Shown in pieces: positions 17,039-25,115 of a stretch of 64,000 bases of DNA. Under the pieces are notes generated by a model that saw only the letters and a program-made list of their open reading frames with translations, was not told where the DNA came from and searched no databases. Position numbers and translations under genes: made by a program. This stretch comes from Aeromonas schubertii (lineage in GTDB: Bacteria; Pseudomonadota; Gammaproteobacteria; Enterobacterales; Aeromonadaceae), in NCBI RefSeq assembly GCF_000820105.1, contig NZ_CDDB01000011.1, positions 1 through 64,000 of the forward strand, in the 5' to 3' direction. Numbering within the stretch: the first letter of the stretch is position 1; each line of letters opens with the position of its first letter.

Positions 17039-18373
17039 ATGACCACCTTCAGCGACTCTCCTCTGCGCCTGGCCCTGCATCAGGCGCTCGGCGACTACCC
17101 CTCTGCGCCCCTGTGTCTGGCCCTGAGCGGGGGGCTCGACTCTGCCCTGTTACTGACCCTGCTCGCCGCCGACCCGACGTGGCGACATCGCTTGGTGGCG
17201 ATCCATGTGCACCATGGTCTGAGTCCCCACGCCGACACCTGGATGGCCTTCTGTCAGGCTCGCTGCGACGAGTTGGGGGTGCCCTTGGTGACGGAGCGGG
17301 TCCTGCTGGCCAGAGGGACGGGGGAGAGCCTGGAGGCCCAGGCGCGTGAGGCCCGTTATGAGGTGTTGCGAACCCGTCTTCCGGTGGGAGGCGTGCTGCT
17401 CACGGCCCATCACGGAGACGATCAGCTCGAGACCCTGCTGCTGGCCCTCAAGCGGGGTAGTGGTGTGCGCGGCCTGGGGGCGATGCGCCCTGCGCAGCCG
17501 TTTGGAGAGGGGGTACATCTGCGCCCCTGGCTCTCTTTCTCCCGCCAGCAACTGGCCGCGGCGGCGCAGCACGCCGGGATAGATTGGGTCGATGACGAGA
17601 GCAACGGCGACGCTCGCTTCGATCGCAACTTCTTGCGCCTGCACCTGGTGCCCTTGCTGCGCGAGCGCTGGCCCGCCATCTTGCAGACGGCCGGGCGCAG
17701 CGCCGAGCTTTGTGCCGAGAGTTCGGCGCTGCTCGACGAGGTGGCGGCCGAGGATCTGCAGCGCGCCTCCTGCGGGGAGGGGCTGGCCATCGCCGCTCTG
17801 GGGGCGTTTTCGGCTACCCGTCGTCATAACTTGCTGCGTTACTGGCTCCGGCACTGTGGTGCCAGCGCGCCCTCTCGCGAGCAGTTGCAGCGCCTCTGGC
17901 TCGAGGTGGCCTGTGCCAGGGAGGATGCCAATCCTTGCCTCAGCTGGGATGAGTGGAGTTGTCGCCGCCATGACGGGGCGCTTCACCTGCTGCGTCGTAG
18001 CGAGGGAGAGGCCCGCCCCCTGGCGTGGCAGGGGAGCCTGCAGCCGGGTCTGTCGTTGACGCTTCCCGAGGGGTTGGGGCACCTGCAACTGCGGGAGACA
18101 CAAGGGGGGGCACTGCGATTGCCCCGGCAGGGGGAGCTGCTGTCGGTACGCTTCGACGTGCCCCCAGGATGCCGCTTGCATCCAGAGGGGCGGGCTGGCA
18201 GCAGAAGGCTCAAGAAGCTGTGGCAGGAGTATGGGATCCCCTCCTGGCAGCGAGGGCGCATCCCCATCCTCTATTACGGCGAGACTCCGGCGGCGGTGCT
18301 CGGGGTCTTCATCTGCCAGGGATTCATCTGTGAGGCCGGCAGGGGGCTCGCCTGGCAGTGGTGCCAGGACTAG
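17039..18373 (+). CDS. tilS: tRNA(Ile)-lysidine synthase TilS
   Basis: A 444-residue protein that attaches lysine to C34 of tRNA-Ile(CAU), converting its decoding from Met to Ile; it is essential. The PP-loop ATP-binding motif SGGLDS is at residues 30-35, with HVHHGLSPHADTW and LLTAHHGDDQLETLLLALKRGSG in the N-terminal catalytic domain. The substrate-binding TilS domains occupy the C-terminal half, ending in the small TilS_C domain (LKKLWQEYGIPSWQRGRIPIL). The length matches E. coli TilS (432 aa). The stop codon overlaps the stop of the convergent GGDEF gene by a few bases. Confidence 0.94.
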   Translation: MTTFSDSPLRLALHQALGDYPSAPLCLALSGGLDSALLLTLLAADPTWRHRLVAIHVHHGLSPHADTWMAFCQARCDELGVPLVTERVLLARGTGESLEAQAREARYEVLRTRLPVGGVLLTAHHGDDQLETLLLALKRGSGVRGLGAMRPAQPFGEGVHLRPWLSFSRQQLAAAAQHAGIDWVDDESNGDARFDRNFLRLHLVPLLRERWPAILQTAGRSAELCAESSALLDEVAAEDLQRASCGEGLAIAALGAFSATRRHNLLRYWLRHCGASAPSREQLQRLWLEVACAREDANPCLSWDEWSCRRHDGALHLLRRSEGEARPLAWQGSLQPGLSLTLPEGLGHLQLRETQGGALRLPRQGELLSVRFDVPPGCRLHPEGRAGSRRLKKLWQEYGIPSWQRGRIPILYYGETPAAVLGVFICQGFICEAGRGLAWQWCQD

Positions 18374-19245
18374 CCGCGCCGCACCTTGCGCAGGTAGAGG
18401 TCGGCATCGGCCAGCTCATAGAGCTGGTGAACGCTCATGCCAGGATGCCAGCTGGCTCCGCCCATGCTGCAGCCCACCGAGAAGGTGGAGAGCTCACGGT
18501 GGCAGGCCAGCTGCTCGTTGAGCCTGAGCCAGACCGGCTGCCAGGCGGCCGGCTCGGCCGGCTGCAGGATCAGGGCAAACTCGTCGCCGCCGAGGCGGAA
18601 GGCCTGATCCGTGGTGCGGATCACCTCCTGCAGCAGGTGGGCAAAGCGGGTGAGCACCAGATCGCCGACCGGGTGCCCCCAGGTGTCGTTGATCTGCTTG
18701 AAGCGATCCAGATCGACCAGCGCCAGCACCAGGCCACGGGAGTCGCGGCTGTGCTGCTCCACCGCCCGGCCAATGGCCTCGTCAAAATAGGCGCGGTTGC
18801 CCAGGGCCGTGAGGTGATCGAGGCGCACCTGCAGTTGCAGCTGCTCCAGGCGCAGCATCAGGCGCAGGGGTTGCACCAGCACCAGGTGATACTGCTCCAG
18901 CAGTCGCAATTGTCCCTGGCTCGGGGTCTGATCCAGCCCATAGTGGATGAGGCCGAGCAGGTGGTTGTCACTGCCGCGCAGCTCGAAGCTGTGATGCAGT
19001 ACGGCGCCCTCGCTGTTGATGATGTGGCGGGGTTGTCCGCAGTCGATGAGCAAAGAGCGGATCCGGACAATCTTTGCCGCCTCGCTGGCAAAGGTTGCCA
19101 GCAAGTCGCTCAGGCTCTGTTGGGCGAGCAGCGACTCGATCAGCGTGATCCGCTCCGCACTCGAGAGGCAGGTCAGGCGTTCACTCTGTCTGACCCAGTG
19201 GTCGAGCCCCTGGCTCAACATGCCGGCCGTCGTTGTATTGTCCAC
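18370..19245 (-). CDS. GGDEF-domain diguanylate cyclase, soluble
   Basis: A 291-residue protein. Residues about 1-125 form an N-terminal sensory region with GAF-like spacing (QSLSDLLATFASEAAKIV ... LIHYGL). Residues about 130-291 are a GGDEF domain with DHLTALGNRAYFDEAI, LVDLDRFKQINDTWGHPVGD and an intact RLGGDEFALIL active site, so it should make cyclic di-GMP. No transmembrane helix is present. It is convergent with tilS and divergent from the antiporter gene. The signal it senses is unknown. Confidence 0.88.
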   Translation of the reverse strand: MDNTTTAGMLSQGLDHWVRQSERLTCLSSAERITLIESLLAQQSLSDLLATFASEAAKIVRIRSLLIDCGQPRHIINSEGAVLHHSFELRGSDNHLLGLIHYGLDQTPSQGQLRLLEQYHLVLVQPLRLMLRLEQLQLQVRLDHLTALGNRAYFDEAIGRAVEQHSRDSRGLVLALVDLDRFKQINDTWGHPVGDLVLTRFAHLLQEVIRTTDQAFRLGGDEFALILQPAEPAAWQPVWLRLNEQLACHRELSTFSVGCSMGGASWHPGMSVHQLYELADADLYLRKVRRG

Positions 19246-19381
19246 AGCCTACTCCTTACAACCCGGGGAATGACATTTTCCCCCTCTTCACGCAACACTT
19301 CTGCAAACAACGTGCCGAAAAGATGATCACTGCCTCCCGATTTGGCTGACTAGACTTAAGTCAATCAAACAGGAGGAAAAA

Positions 19382-21331
19382 TTGTACCGGGAACTGCTGC
19401 TACTCCTGCTCGTCGCCGTCCTCTTGGTGGCACTTTTCCGACGCCTCGGGTTGCCGGCGATCCTCGCCTACCTGTTGGTGGGGGTGCTGCTGGGCCCCTA
19501 TGGCAGCGGGGCGGTCAGCAATCAGGAGGTGATGCATACCCTGGGCGATCTGGGGGTCGTCTTTTTGATGTTCTCCCTCGGTCTGGAGTTCTCCCTGCCA
19601 CGACTCATCGCCATGCGCCGCCTGGTGCTTGGTGTCGGTCTGCTGCAGGTATTGCTCACCTCCCTGCTCTGTGTGGCGGTCCTGCTGGCCTGGTCGTTCT
19701 CCCTGCCCCAGGCCCTGGTGGTGGGGGGCACCCTGGCCATGTCCTCGACGGCGGTGGTGATCAAGCAGCTGGGCGACGAGAACTTGCTGCATACCCGGCG
19801 TGCCCAGCTGGGGGTGAGTGTGCTCCTGTTTCAGGATCTGGCGGTGGTTCCCCTGTTGGTGATGATCCCCATTTTTGCCGAGCCTGAGGTGGAGGGGGTT
19901 GCCCTGCTCCAGCTGGTGCTGATCGCCTCGGGCAAGGGGATGCTGGCGCTGGTGGGCCTGTTGGCGGTGGGGAAGTGGCTGCTGCCCAGACTCTTCTTTG
20001 AGGTGGCCCGGGTTCGCTCTGACGAACTCTTCGTGATGACGACCCTGCTGGTGGCGCTGCTCGCGGCCCTGCTGACCAACTGGCTGGGCCTCTCCATGGC
20101 ACTGGGGGCCTTCCTGGCCGGCATGATGCTGGGGGAGTCCCATTACCGGCACCAGCTTGAGGTCGATATTCGCCCCTTTCGCGACATGTTGATGGGGCTC
20201 TTCTTCGTCACCGTCGGCATGAGCATGGAGTGGCAGCGGGTGGCCCAGCACTGGTCCTGGGTGATGGGGGCCGTGCTCGCGCTCATGCTCTGCAAGGCGG
20301 TGCTGGTCATGTTGGCCGGGCGCCTGATGGGGGAGCGCAAACGAGACAGTTTGGCCGCCGGCATCATGCTGAGCCAGATGGGGGAGTTCGGCTTCGTGCT
20401 GCTGGCGCTGGCGGCCCAACACGGTCTGCTCAGCCGCGACCAGACCTCCCTGCTCATCGGGGTCGGGGTGCTCTCCATTGCCATGACTCCCTGGCTTATC
20501 AACCGCTCCCAGGCATGGGCCGCCTCATTGACCCGCTCACGGCTGCTCGCCCAGTCCGAAGTGGCCCAGAGCGGCCTGGGCAAGTGCGATCATGTGATCA
20601 TCGCCGGCTTTGGCCGGGTCGGTCAGACCTGTGCCCGCTTCTTAAGGCTCGAGGAGATCCCCTTTCTGGCACTGGATCTCGATCCGGAGCGAGTCAGCGA
20701 GGCCAGGCTGGCCGGAGAGCAGGTGGCCTTTGGGGATGCGGGACGACGGGAGATCCTGCTGGCGGCCGGTCTGTCACGGGCCCGGCTGCTCATCATTACC
20801 TTCGACGACAGGCGGCGTATCGAAGGGATGCTGGCGCTGGTCAAGGAGCTGGCGCCCGGGGTCAAGACGCTGGTGCGCACTCGGGATGATACCCATCTCG
20901 AGGCTTACCTGGCGGCCGGCGCCCAGGAGATAGTACCCGAGTCCCAGGAGGGGGCGCTGATGCTGGTCTCCCATGTGCTGGTGAATTGCGACATTCCTAT
21001 CGGGCGCATCATCCGCCGTATGGAGCAGGAGCGGCGCACCCACTATCGCTTCTTGCACGGCTTCTACTGGGGTGACCAGAGCGGCGCCGGGATCGAGCGG
21101 GAGCTGGTGCTGGAGCGGTTGCATCCGGTGCTGCTGGAGGGGCAGGCCTGGGCCATAGGGCGACGCATCGAGGAGTTGGGGTTGGCGGTGCATATCAAGG
21201 AGGTGCTGCGCGAGCAGGAGAGCCTGGAGCCCCTGTCGACCCTGCGTCTGATGAAGGGGGATACCATCATTTTGTTTGGCAACAGTGCCGACATCGAGCA
21301 GGGGGTCCAGCGACTGTTGGAGGGGGGCTAG
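19382..21331 (+). CDS. CPA2 monovalent cation:proton antiporter (KefB/KefC-like)
   Basis: A 649-residue membrane protein. Residues 1 to about 380 are the Na/H-exchanger domain with some 12 helices. A Rossmann TrkA-N (RCK) domain follows at about residue 403 (IIAGFGRVGQTCARFL, nucleotide-binding GxGxxG-like), then a TrkA-C domain near residue 565. This is the KefB/KefC/YbaL layout for K+ efflux in exchange for protons. The start is an unusual TTG at 19382, chosen because a strong AGGAGG ribosome binding site (19371-19376) lies exactly 5 nt upstream and the first helix follows. Without the glutathione-site residues checked, I do not call it KefB or KefC. It abuts the convergent patatin gene. 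Confidence 0.87.
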   Translation: MYRELLLLLLVAVLLVALFRRLGLPAILAYLLVGVLLGPYGSGAVSNQEVMHTLGDLGVVFLMFSLGLEFSLPRLIAMRRLVLGVGLLQVLLTSLLCVAVLLAWSFSLPQALVVGGTLAMSSTAVVIKQLGDENLLHTRRAQLGVSVLLFQDLAVVPLLVMIPIFAEPEVEGVALLQLVLIASGKGMLALVGLLAVGKWLLPRLFFEVARVRSDELFVMTTLLVALLAALLTNWLGLSMALGAFLAGMMLGESHYRHQLEVDIRPFRDMLMGLFFVTVGMSMEWQRVAQHWSWVMGAVLALMLCKAVLVMLAGRLMGERKRDSLAAGIMLSQMGEFGFVLLALAAQHGLLSRDQTSLLIGVGVLSIAMTPWLINRSQAWAASLTRSRLLAQSEVAQSGLGKCDHVIIAGFGRVGQTCARFLRLEEIPFLALDLDPERVSEARLAGEQVAFGDAGRREILLAAGLSRARLLIITFDDRRRIEGMLALVKELAPGVKTLVRTRDDTHLEAYLAAGAQEIVPESQEGALMLVSHVLVNCDIPIGRIIRRMEQERRTHYRFLHGFYWGDQSGAGIERELVLERLHPVLLEGQAWAIGRRIEELGLAVHIKEVLREQESLEPLSTLRLMKGDTIILFGNSADIEQGVQRLLEGG

Positions 21332-21333
21332 CC

Positions 21334-22479
21334 TCAGGCCGGTTGCTCCGCCCGGTAGGGGGGGATGAGATCGAGAAAGGCGCAGACGCGCTCCTGATCG
21401 GCCAGGGTATCTTCATAGCCCAGTCGGATGAGGCGTTGGCAATAGCCCGGATGAAACATCAGGAAGCTGGCCAGGGTGCTCGGCTCATCCCCCTTGACCC
21501 CCAGGATCCGCAGCAGGCGACGCACATGGACGGGGAGCCTGGGCAGATAGGGGATCGCCAGTTCGTCGAGATCCTGGCTCGGCTTGAGCAGACAGGTTTC
21601 GACCGACTTGAGTTTGAGTCGCTCACGCTCCCCCCGCGGCAGCATGGCGAGCGTCTTGTTGATGCGCCACAGTCGCTCGAGATCCGAGTTGAGGGTGTCG
21701 GTGAAGACGGTGTTGAGCAGGTGGCTGGCGATCTCCGAGCTGGTCAGGCTGTGGCTGTGGGGCCGCTCCTTGTGGGGGGCATCGAGGGAGATCACCAATA
21801 TATGCTCGGCCCCCAGGTGGATGGCCGGGCTTAGGGGGCTGAGCTGATGGATGGAGCCATCCCCATAGTAGTGCCCCTCGATCATCAGGGGGGGGAAGAC
21901 GAAGGGGAGCGCCGCCGAAGCCAGCAGATGGTCGGTATTGATGACGGTTCTGACGCCACGGCGCCTCGCGCGCTCCCACGGGAGGTGATCGGGTCGCCCC
22001 TGAAAGAAGGTGGTGGACTGGCCACCATAGTAGTCTGACGCCGTGATAGCCAGCGCCTCCAGAGTGCCGTAGAGGAGGTTGTCGTCGATCCGCTCATAGT
22101 CGATGAGCTGATCCAGCAGGCGGCGCAGGGGGTCGTGGGAGAAGAGGTTAAAGGCCGGGTTGGGGGTGGGGCGAATCAGCCCCGCCGATCCCTCAAACAG
22201 GAGGCGGCGCAGCACCTGACCTGGAAAGAAGGTAAAGATATGGCGCGTCTCGAAGCGGCGCCACACCCACTCCAGCTTGCGTGCTCCCAACTGAAAGCAG
22301 GAGGCATAGCAGGCCAGGGCCGTCACGTTGATAGCCCCGGCCGAGGTACCGCAGAGGATCGGGAACGGGATCCCGATATTGCGCGGGTAGAGTTCGGCGA
22401 TGGCCTTGATGGCCCCCACTTGATAGGCGGCGCGGGCGCCCCCCCCGGTCAACAGCAGTGCGGTGTTGGGCCTCGACAT
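21334..22479 (-). CDS. patatin-like phospholipase
   Basis: A 381-residue serine lipase-fold protein. The oxyanion loop TGGGARAAYQVGAI lies at the N-terminus, the nucleophile elbow GTSAG at about residue 44, and the catalytic Asp in HYYGDGSIHQ (DGG/A-type motif) near residue 208, which together form the Ser-Asp dyad of patatins. It is expected to hydrolyse acyl lipids. A C-terminal extension of about 150 residues (LERLWRINKTLAMLPRGERE onward) is typical of the bacterial patatin/DUF3336-type proteins. No signal peptide is evident. It is transcribed away from the response regulator gene region, convergent with the antiporter. Confidence 0.88.
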   Translation of the reverse strand: MSRPNTALLLTGGGARAAYQVGAIKAIAELYPRNIGIPFPILCGTSAGAINVTALACYASCFQLGARKLEWVWRRFETRHIFTFFPGQVLRRLLFEGSAGLIRPTPNPAFNLFSHDPLRRLLDQLIDYERIDDNLLYGTLEALAITASDYYGGQSTTFFQGRPDHLPWERARRRGVRTVINTDHLLASAALPFVFPPLMIEGHYYGDGSIHQLSPLSPAIHLGAEHILVISLDAPHKERPHSHSLTSSEIASHLLNTVFTDTLNSDLERLWRINKTLAMLPRGERERLKLKSVETCLLKPSQDLDELAIPYLPRLPVHVRRLLRILGVKGDEPSTLASFLMFHPGYCQRLIRLGYEDTLADQERVCAFLDLIPPYRAEQPA

Positions 22480-22584
22480 ACAGCATGTTCCTACGACTTT
22501 TTTTTTAACTATAAGTCGCTGTCATCGAAGACCATTTTTTTTTCGTTATCGGGCTATCCGGGTTGCCGGCGCCGACCTGTTCGT

Positions 22585-23211
22585 CTACAGGTCGAGCTGC
22601 TGCAGGGCGATCACCGCCTGGGTGCGATTCTTGACCCCCAGTTTGCGGAAGATGGCGGTGATATGGGCCTTGATGGTCGCCTCGGAGACGCTGAGCTCCC
22701 AGGCGATCTGCTTGTTGAGGCTGCCATCGCGCAGCATCAGCAGCACCTTGTATTGCTGGGGAGTCAGGCTGGAGAGTCGCTCGGCCAGGGGATACTCCTC
22801 CTGTTGCAAGGCGATGCCCTCCGGCAACCAGGTGTCGCCACCGAGTACCGTCGTGAGCGCGTCGACCAGGGTCTTCATGGGGGAGGACTTGGGGATAAAA
22901 CCGAGGGCCCCCATGGCCATCACCTGACCGATAATGGCGGGCTCCTCGGCTGCCGAGACCACGACCACCGGCAGATCCGGGTATTGGCCACGAAGGTGGG
23001 CGAGCCCCTCCAGGCCATTGGCCCCGGGCATCTTCAAATCAAGCAGCAACAGATCCACCTCGTCATGCTCTCCCAACAGGGCAAGCAAGGAATCGATAGA
23101 GTCTGCCTCGAGCAGGTGTGCCTGGTTCATGGCCAGGTGTACAGCCTGATAGAGGGCACCGCGAAAGAGAGGGTGATCGTCGGCGATGACGATGGTGAGT
23201 GAGCTGTCCAT
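22585..23211 (-). CDS. LuxR/NarL-family response regulator (orphan)
   Basis: A 208-residue two-domain regulator. The receiver domain (1-120) has the acidic pocket IVIADDHPLFR, the phospho-acceptor Asp in LLLLDLKMPGANG, and the conserved Lys in GFIPKSS. The LuxR helix-turn-helix (145-208) shows LTPQQYKVLLMLRDG, NKQIAWELSVSEATIKAH and ITAIFRKLGVKNRTQAV. I chose the ATG at 23211 (MDSSLTIVIADD); the frame remains open upstream through the tRNA-Tyr genes, which is spurious. No histidine kinase gene is adjacent, so its partner lies elsewhere. Confidence 0.9.
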   Translation of the reverse strand: MDSSLTIVIADDHPLFRGALYQAVHLAMNQAHLLEADSIDSLLALLGEHDEVDLLLLDLKMPGANGLEGLAHLRGQYPDLPVVVVSAAEEPAIIGQVMAMGALGFIPKSSPMKTLVDALTTVLGGDTWLPEGIALQQEEYPLAERLSSLTPQQYKVLLMLRDGSLNKQIAWELSVSEATIKAHITAIFRKLGVKNRTQAVIALQQLDL

Positions 23212-23304
23212 GGCGTTGTTAACAGATTGTTTTGTCAGGAAGCTAACACCCCGGAACGGTCGGGTCAAATGAGGGGAGGGACAAATGTGAGACGGGTGGA
23301 AAAG

Positions 23305-23329
23305 CGAAACCCCGGCACTGGGCCGGGGT
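23305..23329 (-). terminator. terminator of the tRNA-Tyr cluster
   Basis: The stem ACCCCGGC/GCCGGGGT with a 5-nt loop lies 11 bp downstream of the last tRNA-Tyr on the minus strand. It is followed by TTCGCTTTT, a T-rich tract, so it should end the tRNA transcript. Confidence 0.75.
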
Positions 23330-23339
23330 CTCTGAATAG

Positions 23340-23424
23340 TGGTGGAGGGAGAAGGATTCGAACCTTCGAAGGCAGAGCCGTCAGATTTACAGTCTGATCC
23401 CTTTGGCCGCTCGGGAACCCCTCC
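23340..23424 (-). tRNA. tRNA-Tyr(GTA), copy 3 in transcription order
   Basis: An 85-nt class II tRNA with encoded CCA, acceptor stem GGAGGGG/CCCTCC, anticodon GTA in the CTGTAAA loop, a long variable arm and the GGTTCGAATCC T-arm. All three copies in the cluster are essentially identical. Together with the copies at 23445 and 23563 it forms one transcript. Confidence 0.97.
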
Positions 23425-23444
23425 ACAGATTGTGTTCAGGAAAG

Positions 23445-23529
23445 TGGTGGAGGGAGAAGGATTCGAACCTTCGAAGGCAGAGCCGTCAGATTTACAGTCT
23501 GATCCCTTTGGCCGCTCGGGAACCCCTCC
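23445..23529 (-). tRNA. tRNA-Tyr(GTA), copy 2
   Basis: A second 85-nt tRNA-Tyr with the same sequence as its neighbours, encoded CCA and GTA anticodon. A 20-bp spacer separates it from copy 3 and a 33-bp spacer from copy 1. Confidence 0.97.
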
Positions 23530-23562
23530 ACGGGGTACTTCCTGATTGTCGCACTTGGTAGA

Positions 23563-23647
23563 TGGTGGAGGGAGAAGGATTCGAACCTTCGAAGGCAGAG
23601 CCGTCAGATTTACAGTCTGATCCCTTTGGCCGCTCGGGAACCCCTCC
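23563..23647 (-). tRNA. tRNA-Tyr(GTA), copy 1
   Basis: The promoter-proximal 85-nt tRNA-Tyr, same sequence as the other two, with encoded CCA and GTA anticodon. A stable-RNA-like promoter lies 16 bp upstream. Confidence 0.97.
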
Positions 23648-23662
23648 TCAAGTGCGAGGCGA

Positions 23663-23690
23663 ATACTACCAGAAACTTTTCGCTTGTGAA
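23663..23690 (-). promoter_or_regulatory. promoter of the tRNA-Tyr operon
   Basis: Read on the minus strand: -35 TTCACA (23685-23690), a 16-bp spacer, and -10 TAGTAT (23663-23668). A GC-rich CGCCTCGC discriminator follows and an AT-rich UP-like stretch lies upstream. This is the usual pattern of a growth-rate-controlled tRNA promoter. Confidence 0.65.
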
Positions 23691-23777
23691 CCCCGAAAAA
23701 TAAAAAGATTGGTAAAAAAGCCTGTTTCACCCTGTTTTTTGGTTTGTTTGCTTATTTTTCGCCCTTTTGTGAGCGTT

Positions 23778-24257
23778 TCATGACCCGGAAGCGCCTTGCT
23801 GCGCCATCATCAGGATGGGATCCATGCGGCGGGCCTGCCAGTAATGGCGTTTCCAGTAGACGTTATCGAGGCGCGAGCGGATCACCCCCTTGCTGGTCGA
23901 GGCGTGGATAAATTCACCGCCCCCCGTATAGACACCCACATGGTATTGGTTCCAGCCGGTCTTGAAAAAGACCAGGTCCCCGTGACGCAGAGCGGAGCGG
24001 GAGACGGGAAGGCCGAGTTCGGCCTGGGATTCGGTGGTGCGGGGCAGGGGCAGCCCCAGTACCTGGCGATAGGCGAGCTGGGTAAAGGCTGAGCAGTCCA
24101 GGCCGTTGCGGGAGCTGCCGCCGAGTCGGTAGGGGACACCGCGCCACTCCTGATAGAAGCCTTCGAAGGCAGAGTGTGTTGACACCGGGGGAGGTGGAGG
24201 TGGCGTGGACGAGCAGGCAGCCAGCAGCATGAGAGTGGAAAGAAGAAGGTATCGCAT
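23778..24257 (-). CDS. NlpC/P60 family peptidoglycan hydrolase lipoprotein
   Basis: A 159-residue precursor with a lipoprotein signal (LLSTLMLLAACSSTPPPPPP, lipobox Cys about residue 15) and a Pro-rich linker. It ends in an NlpC/P60 cysteine-peptidase domain: catalytic Cys in RNGLDCSAFTQLAY, His in YHVGVYTGGG and the third polar residue, His, in FIHASTSKGV. Similar to NlpC, Spr or YafL, it should cut stem peptides in the periplasm. The short length resembles NlpC itself (154 aa). It is a single gene on the minus strand, upstream of the tRNA cluster. Confidence 0.9.
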   Translation of the reverse strand: MRYLLLSTLMLLAACSSTPPPPPPVSTHSAFEGFYQEWRGVPYRLGGSSRNGLDCSAFTQLAYRQVLGLPLPRTTESQAELGLPVSRSALRHGDLVFFKTGWNQYHVGVYTGGGEFIHASTSKGVIRSRLDNVYWKRHYWQARRMDPILMMAQQGASGS

Positions 24258-24335
24258 CGACGTCTCCGCAAGATCCTTGTCTTATGGAGTGTAAAGCAGG
24301 GGGGTATTCAAAGAAAACCCGATGCCGATACCGGT

Positions 24336-24728
24336 TCAGTCGTGAAACAGGATAGCGCCCTCCCGATGCCATTCGGGAGGCTCGCCGGCGGGAGGGGTGC
24401 CCAGCACGAGCAGGGGGGCACCCGCTTTGAGCAGCGCGCGAAGAGCCCGCAGATCAGCATGCCAGTGATGCTCGCCGCCAATGCGGCAGGCCCCGTCGAA
24501 GGGGACGATCGAGCTCATGCGATGCAGGGGGACGGCCCGTACCGGTACCCCTCCCCGGGCTGAGGCGGTCATGGCGGCCGGAATGGCGTCGCAACAGGCG
24601 CTCACCACCATGCCGGCCTCGCGCAATGCATGGCAGAGGTGACCGTCATCGCCGCTGATGAGGATGTGGGCGCCGGGAGTCAACCGGTCGAGCAGTGGAG
24701 CCAGCTCAATCTGGTTCGGATGGGTCAT
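24336..24728 (-). CDS. unknown 130-aa protein with methyltransferase-like start
   Basis: A small cytosolic protein (MTHPNQIELAPLLDRL). The segment GAHILISGDDGHLCHALREAG resembles the glycine loop of Rossmann methyltransferases, with ISGDDGHL where motif I would be. A C-terminal segment (LLKAGAPLLVLGTPPAG) could mimic the later strand. The rest of a methyltransferase is missing, so it is either a reduced, probably inactive paralogue or a chance resemblance. The ATG at 24728 is chosen over an upstream in-frame extension that runs through terminator-like sequence. It is the last core gene before the island junction. Confidence 0.45.
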   Translation of the reverse strand: MTHPNQIELAPLLDRLTPGAHILISGDDGHLCHALREAGMVVSACCDAIPAAMTASARGGVPVRAVPLHRMSSIVPFDGACRIGGEHHWHADLRALRALLKAGAPLLVLGTPPAGEPPEWHREGAILFHD

Positions 24729-24851
24729 GGGATTAGCCCTCCCGTCATAAGAGGAGAACACGGGACCTCGCAACATGAGGGACTCCCGCTTCGCCCTTCG
24801 ACTTAGAGTGTAACGGCTGCCGCGCGGCCCCGCGGGACCTGCGGCCGGAAA

Positions 24852-24941
24852 GACCAAGGGGTTGGCATCGTGATGATGCCAACCCCTTGTTTTGTATGGC
24901 GCTCCCGACAGGAGTCGAACCTGTGGCCTGTCCCTTAGGAG
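24852..24941 (-). repeat. left attachment repeat: tRNA-Arg 3' half plus terminator
   Basis: A 90-bp sequence repeated with 8 mismatches at 63006-63095. It includes the 3' 45 nt of a tRNA-Arg gene (24897-24941, from the anticodon loop CTCCTAAG to CCA) and the hairpin terminator behind it. Identity stops exactly in the anticodon loop, where the 5' half of the tRNA is missing on this side. This marks the left edge of the island (attL or attR depending on convention) and lies 174 bp from the integrase start. Confidence 0.9.
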
Positions 24942-25070
24942 CCAAGGTAGGTAGTGTTTCAGAAGGTTTTATAAAGTTGAGTTGCTGATGGTAACTGATT
25001 GTTTTTAATGTTTATTTTTCTTGTGTTGGGTTTCAGCTAGTTTCATGAAGTCTCACCCTATATCATGTTT

Positions 25071-25096
25071 GCTGTGGTACCCCAAGTGGTACCCCA
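25071..25096 (+). repeat. candidate integrase arm site, left copy
   Basis: Two TGGTACCCCA units in tandem (GCTGTGGTACCCC then AAGTGGTACCCCA). A near-identical tandem sits at 62970-62995 inside the right end of the island, in the same orientation. Position just inside each att repeat and the paired-unit structure fit arm-type binding sites for the integrase or an excision factor. The left copy lies 20 bp before the integrase start, so it may also autoregulate the gene. Confidence 0.5.
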
Positions 25097-25115
25097 AACA
25101 GGGGGAGAGAATGCT

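Noticed and set aside
22499-22541. Two T tracts of 8-9 bases upstream of the patatin gene, considered as phase-variable
   Set aside because: They are intergenic and could simply be UP-like AT-rich promoter elements; no coding frame would change with their length.
23340-23647. Three evenly repeated units, considered as a CRISPR array
   Set aside because: The units are 85-nt tRNA-Tyr genes with cloverleaf features and CCA; no CRISPR-like repeats and spacers were seen anywhere in the window.
23212-23730. N-terminal extension of the response regulator
   Set aside because: The frame is open only because it passes through three tRNA genes; the receiver domain starts naturally at 23211.
23339-23783. 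Short peptides reading MVEGEGFEPSKAEPSDLQ
   Set aside because: These are translations across the tRNA-Tyr genes, a well-known spurious prediction, not proteins.
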